Shown piece after piece: positions 18,691 through 24,722 of a DNA stretch of 24,722 bases. Both the position numbers and the translations under genes were made by a program. Source of the DNA: Podochytrium sp. JEL0797 (lineage: Eukaryota > Chytridiomycota > Chytridiomycetes > Chytridiales > Chytriomycetaceae); contig JADGJG010000302.1 of assembly GCA_027596195.1 (NCBI GenBank), positions 1 to 24,722 on the forward strand, written 5' to 3'. The notes under the pieces were generated by a model. The model ran no database searches. It was not told where the DNA came from and saw only the letters and a list, made by a program, of their open reading frames with translations. Each line of letters opens with the position of its first letter. Positions within the stretch are counted from its first letter, which is position 1.

Positions 18691-19586
18691 ATGCTCCCTT
18701 CTGAAGGTATGAACGTGCGTTTATCCTTCCCACCCATAGTTTCTGATATTATTTACCTGCTCTAGACAAAATACAACCTTCCGACATCGACAAGCATGCG
18801 CTAAATTCTGACGGCAAGAAACCATTGAAGATGGAGGAGGCCGTTCACGTCGAGGTGGCCGAAGATATTTCGCCCGAGTTGGAAGCCCTTCTCCACACCG
18901 AGCCACTCGAGGGTCTCACCGATGCCCAGGTCACCGAACGCACCGCCCAGTTTGGTCTCAACGAGATCCCAGAAACCAAAGCCAATCCTCTTTTCAAGTT
19001 TTTGGGCTACTTCCTCGGCCCCATCTCATACCTTCTGGAGATTGCTACCATCCTTTCCGGTGTCTTCGGAGACTACATCGACTTTGGTATCTTGCTTGCC
19101 GTCTTGATAATCAACGCGTGTATCGGTTTCTTTGAGGAGGCTCGTGCTGAGTCTGCCTTGGACGCCCTCAAGAACACGCTTGCCCAAAAGTCCCGCTGCT
19201 GGAGAAACGGCAAGCTCGTCGAGGTCGACTCCAACACTCTCGTTCCAGGAGACATCGTTGCCCTTCGTCTTGGAGACATCATCCCCGCCGATTGTCGCCT
19301 GTTGGGTGTCGGCGTTGCCGGTGAAGAATCCGAGGGAACTCTCCAAATCGACCAGTCTGCTCTTACCGGCGAGTCTCTCCCCGTTGCCAAGGGCAAGGGT
19401 GTCACCGCTTATTCGTCTGCCATCGTCAAGCAAGGCCAGATGCTCGCTGTCGTCACCAAGACTGGAATCAACACTTTCATCGGGCGCGCTGCCAACTTGA
19501 TTGCCATCACCACCGAGGAGGGTCACATTCAGAAGGTCATCAACAATATTGGAAGCTTTTTGGTAGTTGTAACTTGTGTAAGTTGA
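18691..19586 (+). pseudogene. Truncated second H+-ATPase copy (N-terminal third only)
   Basis: Exons join(18691..18706, 18766..19577) encode MLPSED followed by about 270 residues that are roughly 90% identical by eye to exon 2 of the neighbouring ATPase. They include the first two membrane helices and the actuator domain with TGESLPVAKGKG. The exon ends at the same codon (VVVTC) with a GTAAGT donor, and about 24 bp of the homologous intron remain. After roughly 19602 the sequence diverges, and the large exon with the phosphorylation and nucleotide-binding domains is absent. Unspliced reading ends at TGA 19584-19586. DNA differences from the intact copy appear mostly synonymous, so the exon evolved under constraint for long after duplication. 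It cannot pump protons. Possible outcomes are a dead copy, a truncated actuator-domain protein or a chimeric transcript with the downstream gene. Confidence 0.9.
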
Positions 19587-19684
19587 TTTCTCACTTTTCT
19601 CAGCTAACGCACAATTAAGTTGCTGTTGCAAGCGTTGAAATGAAATCTAGGAAAGGCGCGCTCTGTTACTAGATCCTGCATTCG

Positions 19685-20192
19685 ATGCCTTGGAGGTTGG
19701 AAGTGACAGTGCCGATGCTGCGATTTCAAGTGACCTCTTTCACATTTCTTCCCTTCATCACTCCCTTATTCCACGTGTACCTCCTTTCGAATGAGTCGCA
19801 AAACCAGGTGGATTTAGTTGCTTCTCTCATCAACAGCGAGTGTGGAGAAGCATTTGTTGTGGGGAGTTTCTCTTCATTTTCGTGCTGCCAGTACTTGGTG
19901 TTCAAGGAACCAAAGTCGAAATCCCCGTTGTCACATTTTCCAAGCTCGTCTGGAAACGTGGTGGCATATGACGATGCCCCACAAGCCTGGGTGGACAAGG
20001 GTTTTGTGATTGCATGTTTCTTTAGCGGGTGTTGTATGTACCAGCCGACCAGCCGTCGGACTCGAAGCTCATGCACAGTCTCCCCCTCCTGCGGCGCATC
20101 CACTCGAAGCATTTCAACAACAACAGATGCCCGTTCCACGACTCGATGGCTGGATATGCGAGGGAGGCGATTTTGAAGATTTGAGTTTCTGA
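19685..20192 (+). CDS. Small hypothetical protein, possible membrane anchor (125 aa)
   Basis: Three candidate exons, join(19685..19774, 19837..19957, 20026..20192), close in phase (126 codons) with introns of 62 and 68 nt. The middle exon reads CCGEFLFIFVLPVLGV, a short hydrophobic segment, then TKVEIPVVTFSKLVWK. The last exon is PAVGLEAHAQSPPPAAH, LEAFQQQQMPVPRLDGW and an acidic end GGDFEDLSF. I do not recognise it. The first exon is the least certain part. Because the middle exon begins in phase 0, the donor of the truncated ATPase at 19577 could splice onto its acceptor at 19836 and make a fusion. An alternative frame in the last exon (PLLRRIHSKHFNNNRCPF) also looks codable. Confidence 0.4.
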
Positions 20193-20326
20193 GACATGCC
20201 CTTTGGCCGAAGGAGAATGAAATTTTTGCACAACTGAATATGGATGTCAACTGTGAATGCGCGTGCTTTATTGAAAAATTTAAAAACTTGCCCGTTCAGC
20301 GCGCGCCAGAACTTCAACCCCCACCC

Positions 20327-22140
20327 TCATCGATCCAACGCATCCACCGCTTCCTCCGGAACCCGCTCCAACGCGGCCTCCCACAAATCCACAGTCAACC
20401 TCTCCTCTTCCCCAGGCAACGCCATCCCATCCTCATCCTCCACCTGCGAAACATCCTCCTCCCGTTTCCGTTCCACAAGCTTCCTCCACAGCGCTATCCG
20501 CGTATTCGCCAACTCCTCCTTAATCATTTCCACAACATCCACATCTTCCACTTCCTCTTCCACTTCAACCACCTCTGCACCCCCATACGTTTCCCCACCA
20601 CCCGCGACATCATCCTCCCCCCCCCCCCCCCGGCCCCCCCCCCCCCCGGGGGGGGGGCGGGGGGGGGCGCGGGGGGGGGGGGGGGGGCCCCCGGGCCCCC
20701 GCGGGGGGGCGGGGGCGGCGGGGCCGGGGGCGACCACCACCCCCCTCTTCTCCCCTCCTCCTCCCCCCCACCCCCGTCCAATCCCCCCCAAACAACACCA
20801 AATTCGCCGCCTCCACAACCTCATCCATCTCCTCCCCCTCCACCGGAATCGGATCATACACGTCCAACCAAAGCGTATCGAACGCGTCTTGATCGATATT
20901 CGTTTGAGATGGATGGATCCCCGCGCCAACCGATCCTTTGAGCATATCGGAGCGAGTTTCGGCGTTGTGTTGCGTGGATGTATAATCGGGAGATTCGATG
21001 GACAAAACCGGAGGTGTGGGGCAAGTCAATGGGTCATTACACCCATTATGCAACAGAGACGACAACGAAACGGGTTCAAAAGGCTCCGATTCGCCATGAT
21101 GATCGTCGAGAATGCGAGAACACGTGATGGCAGTAGCAGGCAAGTTCGAATGAACGGGTTGAAACAGCTTATGACACGCGCGGTTGGTATGGATCGTGAC
21201 AATGTATTGACAGACGGTCGTTTCCGTAACGGAAACAATGTGATCGTGTTCGCAGCACGAGAACTTGGTGCCACAGAGTCAGAGGAGCAAAGCAAACAAA
21301 AAACTCTCACCTGCACTTCCACAACGCGTTTCAACCCCGTCTCACACATATCACCCTCCCCATACCACATCCTCAAATACTTGCTCCCCTCCGCATCATT
21401 GTCAATCAACTGCGCGCCTCCGGCAGCAGAAACCGCGCGATCTCCATAAAATGCGTCCTCCGACGGAATTTCCTTGTATACTCCCAGCAAGTATTCGAGT
21501 TTCGGTAGATTGTACTTTTCAGGAAAGTTGGAATACTGCACAATCTTGCCGCCATGGCAATAACTGTAGATCCACCAACTCGCCGTGAAATTCAAGCAGT
21601 TTCGATGGAGTCCGTGCATGAGTTTGACGGCGCGTTGGTTGGCAGAGAGTTCGTCGATTGGCTCGGAAATATGCGTCATTTGTTCTGGTTTTGACTCTTG
21701 TTTCGCAGGAAGGGTCGGAATTTGGCAGAGATATCGGTTGTTTTGGAGGGACATGATGGTAGCGCCCTGCTCTATTGGAATTAGCACCCAGCTTCATCCC
21801 ACCTCATGATCAATCAGTACACCACCTTGTCCTGCTGCACAATCATCTCTGCAGCAGCGAGTGTGATTCTCGCAGAACCAAAAACCACCGAGTGTTTCGG
21901 AAACACGTTGCCAAATACATCCGCAAAGACATCCTTGCGCTGAGGCTTCGATGCGAGTGATTGATGGACAGAAAGCAGGGAGATGTGCGGGGGTGTGGAG
22001 GTGGTTGGAGTCACCAGGGGAGGTGTGGGACTTGGGTTGGCAGTGGTTGCGAGCGAGTCTTTGGTCGTGGCGGGAGGTGTCTCAGAGGCGAGTATCGTAA
22101 GGGTGAGGATGGCCAGGAGGAGTTGGTGGAAATGAGCCAT
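20327..22140 (-). CDS. YOS9: Yos9/OS-9-like ER-associated degradation lectin (MRH domain)
   Basis: Exons complement(20327..21263, 21311..21769, 21826..22140), with introns of 47 and 56 nt. The start gives a signal peptide (MAHFHQLLLAILTLTILA). Exon 2 opens the OS-9-type region (QNNRYLCQIPTLP) and the mannose-6-phosphate-receptor-homology domain: ASWWIYSYCHGGKIVQY, EYLLGVYKE and YLRMWYGEGDMCE. Exon 3 continues with RVVEVQFSCC, TETTVCQYIVTIHT and ACHKLF. The WW pair, Gln, Arg, Glu and Tyr used for glycan binding in OS-9 all have counterparts. The family recognises trimmed mannose on misfolded glycoproteins and delivers them to the Hrd1 complex in the ER. The C-terminal half is acidic. Exon 3 is 1 nt out of frame because of the G/C tract at 20617-20731: upstream coding (DPIPVEGEEMDEVVEAANL) and downstream coding (MIKEELANTRIALWRKL ... 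ALDR) lie in different frames. Confidence 0.88.
20617..20731. repeat. 115-bp pure G/C homopolymer-like tract
   Basis: The stretch contains only G and C: C runs of about 15 and 14 on the left, then G runs of about 11, 9 and 18, then mixed. C-runs facing G-runs would fold into a hairpin, and the G-runs could form quadruplexes. It lies inside exon 3 of the Yos9-like gene and shifts its frame by one base. Nothing else in the window resembles it, so an assembly or base-calling artefact over a low-complexity Gly/Pro-coding region is likely. Confidence 0.9.
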
Positions 22141-22213
22141 CGGGGGGATCGGGGGAAAGAGTGAAGGATCGGGTTCGGGCAAAGTTCTTCGAAAGTTCTC
22201 GGAGAAGCGCGAA
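22141..22213. promoter_or_regulatory. 73-bp bidirectional promoter between YOS9 and ARV1, HSE-like
   Basis: Only 73 bp separate the two divergent start codons. The interval contains an array of TTC and GAA triplets at 22185-22206 (TTCTTCGAAAGTTC, then GGAGAA) with a core GAAagTTC matching paired heat-shock-element units; spacing of the outer units is imperfect. Both products act at the ER. Shared, stress-linked control is an inference from this arrangement. Confidence 0.5.
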
Positions 22214-23427
22214 ATGGCTTCCAAACCCGACCTGAGATGCATCCACTGCGCATCACCTGTCAAGGCACTGTACCGCGAATACTCAAAGGGAAACATCCGT
22301 CTGGAGCAGTGTGTGAGTTGTGTAGGAAGCGAGAACCACTGACTAACTATCTCCGCACCAGAAACACTGCAAACAATTCGCTGACCACTACATCGAGAAC
22401 GACGCCATTGTCGTATTCATCGACATGCTGCTCCTCAAAAAGAACGTGTTTACCCATCTCGTACACAACCGGCTGACGTACAACGAGTTGGGCATGAATG
22501 TGAGTCAAGGCATCCAATCCGACGCTTCCTTGAGCATCCCCACTATCCGATCCACATATCGAAACGATACTTTTGGAGTGGAAACGTGCAACGATTTCGG
22601 AGAACGCATTCTGATCGACACAATTCAACCCAGACCAACGTTGCGAAACTGGCTTTGATTCTGATCCTATTCGAAGTCTGTACGTATCCGAGACATCACA
22701 AAGAAACGAGTGACTGCGTCGAATTTTAACTCCTGTTCTCTATTGAATCACAAAAGACGTCAAATGGTTCAAGCTCGAAAAATATCACGGACGCGCCGAT
22801 TTTATGCTCACCGAATCGCTTTCTCACCAATACGTATATGTCTTGAGTCTATGTGTATTGGGTACGTGACCGTTCAAATGTCCCAGCCCTTCCGTGATAA
22901 TTGACGAACGCGTTTCGAAATTTCCCAACAGAATTTCTCGTCTGGCATGCCACGATCCGAACGGCCGTTCATTTCTTTTCCAAAACAGATGCATCAAACG
23001 AACCAAAGAATATATCCTGGTGAGCGAAATTTCCAAACTGTTTTGAACGAAAGCATGCGTCGGAAGGACACATCCTGATTTCCACCTATGCAGGTACAAC
23101 CACATGTCAATGGCCCTCATCATTTCGAGCTACGGAAAGCTCTTTCTCCTTCTCATGGCAGTTTGGGACTACAAGGGGCTCGATTACGTGTGGTTGTTGA
23201 ACGTTTTCGTGTTGCTGTCGAATTATATTGCCCTTTCAGGTATGTCAATTGAGCTCGAGTGGTTGTATTTTGCATCAAAAAAACTGATTCTGTCTCTAAT
23301 TCTGGCAGCTTTCTTGAACATGGGATACGCGCGACCCGCGGTTGTCGTTGCGCTTGGAGTTTTGTCGCGGATTTGTTTGGGATCCTTTTGGTGGCTCCAT
23401 AACACAGATTCGTTGCTGTTGATTTGA
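22214..23427 (+). CDS. ARV1: Arv1 ER sterol/lipid homeostasis protein (246 aa)
   Basis: Seven exons, join(22214..22312, 22362..22499, 22634..22679, 22757..22861, 22932..23019, 23094..23239, 23309..23427), sum to 247 codons including stop with all phases agreeing. The Arv1 homology domain is at the N-terminus: CIHC (about residue 9) and CKHC (about 33) form the zinc-ribbon-like motif, with the typical YREYSKGNIRLEQC and ADHYIENDAIVVFIDMLLL between and after. Downstream are several membrane segments (KLALILILFEVYVKWF, QYVYVLSLCVLEFLVW, LFLLLMAVW, YVWLLNVFVLLSNYIA). Arv1 is an ER membrane protein affecting sterol distribution and GPI-anchor synthesis. Length is in the usual range. Small introns (49-134 nt) include a good GACTAAC branch sequence in intron 1. 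It is divergent from YOS9. Confidence 0.95.
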
Positions 23428-24010
23428 AAATAGAAGACGAGTTTTTGCCACGAATGTCTATGTTGTCTCAATGTTTTTTTGTAATGAAACTTGCTTGTTT
23501 CCACATTGCACGCGACACCAACTCAATCCCATTACAAAATTCCAAGCTCATCCGCATTCGAAATCTTGTTCAAATCCCCACGTGCGTACCAAACAACGCC
23601 GGCATAGCAGTACTTATCGAGTTTGTTAAAAATTATCGGTTTACAGCCCCGATGCGACTTCCCATCTCAAACACCGTCTCGTTAAAAATATGGAGCTCTC
23701 GTGTTCAGAAATCAAACTTTTAACTTTTTCATTTACCTCTCAACAGGTTATAGATGCGAACGCCATTTCTACTTGACAGTGTTAAACACGTGTGTGATGT
23801 GTGAATTATACTCGCGCATTATACGCTCCCTCTTACATTCAAAGACCACCATCGAGAAAGATCAATTTTGAAGATCAAAATTCGACCACCGAAAGATCAC
23901 CAAGTTTGTCGATTACAAAACGCCGCCATCGTTCGCGTTCCCACAATTGCTCGAGCGAGAACGAGCCCGCCATAACAAGTTCACCTCCAAACTTCCAGCA
24001 ACTTAAACCA
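23428..24010. other. 583-bp intergenic stretch, nothing supported
   Basis: Between the Arv1 stop and the receptor-like region no frame shows convincing codon use or splice-supported structure on either strand. The region is moderately A/T-rich and has no evident repeat. Confidence 0.5.
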
Positions 24011-24722
24011 ATGAGGACGATCCATTTATTTTCCATCGCCATCGCTGGTGCTGGAGCTCAAAGAAATCAATTCTTTGTTGAACTTGCAATCTTGAACTCA
24101 TACTCCTTCGCGAGTCTTGGCGTGAACTTCAGCGGCTCTGAAGTCCCATCTTTTATTAACGGCCCCTCAAATTGACCTCAACCATGCCGATGGCATTACA
24201 TTTCCAACGATCTGATTGTACAGGTCGCGGTCAATGTAATCAACAACTCCCAGATTTTGCCAAACCCGACAGTCGTAATTAAGGCGCTTCAATGACTTGG
24301 ATCCTTCCGCGAACATTCCCGTCGATTCTTCTCAAACAACAGATGCGTACGCGATGCAAAATGTGATTAATGACATGTTCGGCCAAAGAAGTTACAATAT
24401 ACTTTTCGAGATATTTCTACGCTATAACTAACCAAACAAGACAGATTTGTTTGGGCTTATTGCAACGGAATATAGCTCGACCACTTTGTTGTTTGCCGAG
24501 ATTACTTCCGCGTATAAAATCGCAACTTGTGGTGAGGATCAGGCAGCTCCTCAACTTTCAAACAAGAATTTGTACCCATATTTCATCCGAATGGAAGGTA
24601 TGTTTTCCCCCTTTCCCATTGTGACTGTAGGGCGTCGTGCCTCCGCTAGGACCTTTTTATCTTGCGGAAACAGAAGTAAATTATATATAATATATAAAAA
24701 TAGCAAATTATACATGAGATAG
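24011..24722 (+). pseudogene. Class-C GPCR/ANF-type ligand-binding receptor, partial, frame broken
   Basis: Coding pieces resemble the periplasmic-binding-fold ligand domain of GABA-B-like receptors. They are QIDLNHADGITFP (about 24168-24206), VNVINNSQILPNPTVVIK (exon from 24224 after a TGTACAG acceptor), FNDLDPSANIPVDSSQTTDA and MQNVINDMFGQR to 24390. A 54-nt intron (24391-24444, branch TAACTAAC) follows, then LFGLIATEYSSTTLLFAEI, TSAYKIATCGEDQAAPQLSN and NLYPYFIRME, ending at a GTATGT donor (24598). ATG 24011 is a possible but unproven start; its frame meets TGA at 24172. Between VVIK and FNDLDP the frame shifts by one base near 24285, which no intron explains, so this is a pseudogene or a sequencing error. 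The gene runs off the right edge before any seven-helix region. Many chytrids carry expanded families of such receptors. Confidence 0.6.

Noticed and set aside
20240..21449. Two long plus-strand frames (233 and 401 codons)
   Set aside because: Antisense to the Yos9-like exon 3 and extended through the G/C tract; His/Pro-rich shadow sequence.
1..24722. Search for CRISPR arrays, tRNA and rRNA genes
   Set aside because: No regularly spaced direct repeats with unique spacers, no cloverleaf with conserved B-box and no rRNA-like conserved blocks were seen by eye.

Overview
The window looks like nuclear DNA of an early-diverging, probably zoosporic (chytrid-type) fungus. Most genes are split by short GT-AG introns of about 47-135 nt. 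The recognisable set is eukaryotic: a P-type H+-ATPase, a half-size ABCA-like transporter, a STYX-family phosphatase-fold protein, a DPY-30-motif protein, the ER lectin Yos9/OS-9, the ER lipid-homeostasis protein Arv1, and the start of a class-C-GPCR or ANF-type receptor. No prokaryotic operon signals, rRNA, tRNA or CRISPR array were seen. The chytrid assignment is inference from this gene mix.

Layout. (1) 1-4.75 kb is a decayed accessory island. It holds a dispersed/tandem repeat family (about 182-530 and 3515-3795), a small orphan ORF, a relic of a Fanzor/TnpB-like RNA-guided nuclease (minus, 1250-2083), a proline-rich/acidic gene relic and two further broken coding stretches. Several frames there are interrupted by single in-frame TAG or TGA codons. 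(2) 4.86-7.9 kb has the 3' exons of a helical HEAT/ARM-like gene and a block of diverged duplications with exon-like modules but no gene I can close. (3) 7.9-14 kb: ABCA-like half transporter (minus), a candidate small secreted peptide, a STYX orthologue (plus) and a DPY-30 coiled-coil protein (plus). (4) 14.1-20.2 kb: a complete plasma-membrane H+-ATPase (minus) and, head to head with it, a second copy (plus) cut off inside an intron so that it keeps only the N-terminal third; a small membrane-protein-like gene follows. (5) 20.3-23.4 kb: Yos9 (minus) and Arv1 (plus), divergent from a 73-bp shared promoter; the Yos9 coding sequence is interrupted by a 115-bp pure G/C tract. (6) The right edge carries a partial receptor gene with a frame break.

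Gene structures marked with high confidence were built by joining exons at visible splice sites and checking that the phases close. The ABC transporter (986 codons), STYX (243), DPY-30 protein (160), H+-ATPase (955) and Arv1 (246) all sum to whole codons. Functionally, Yos9 and Arv1 both act at the ER, and the ATPase and ABC protein are membrane transporters. The most unusual content is the Fanzor relic with a perfect hairpin over its stop codon, and the inverted, truncated ATPase duplication.
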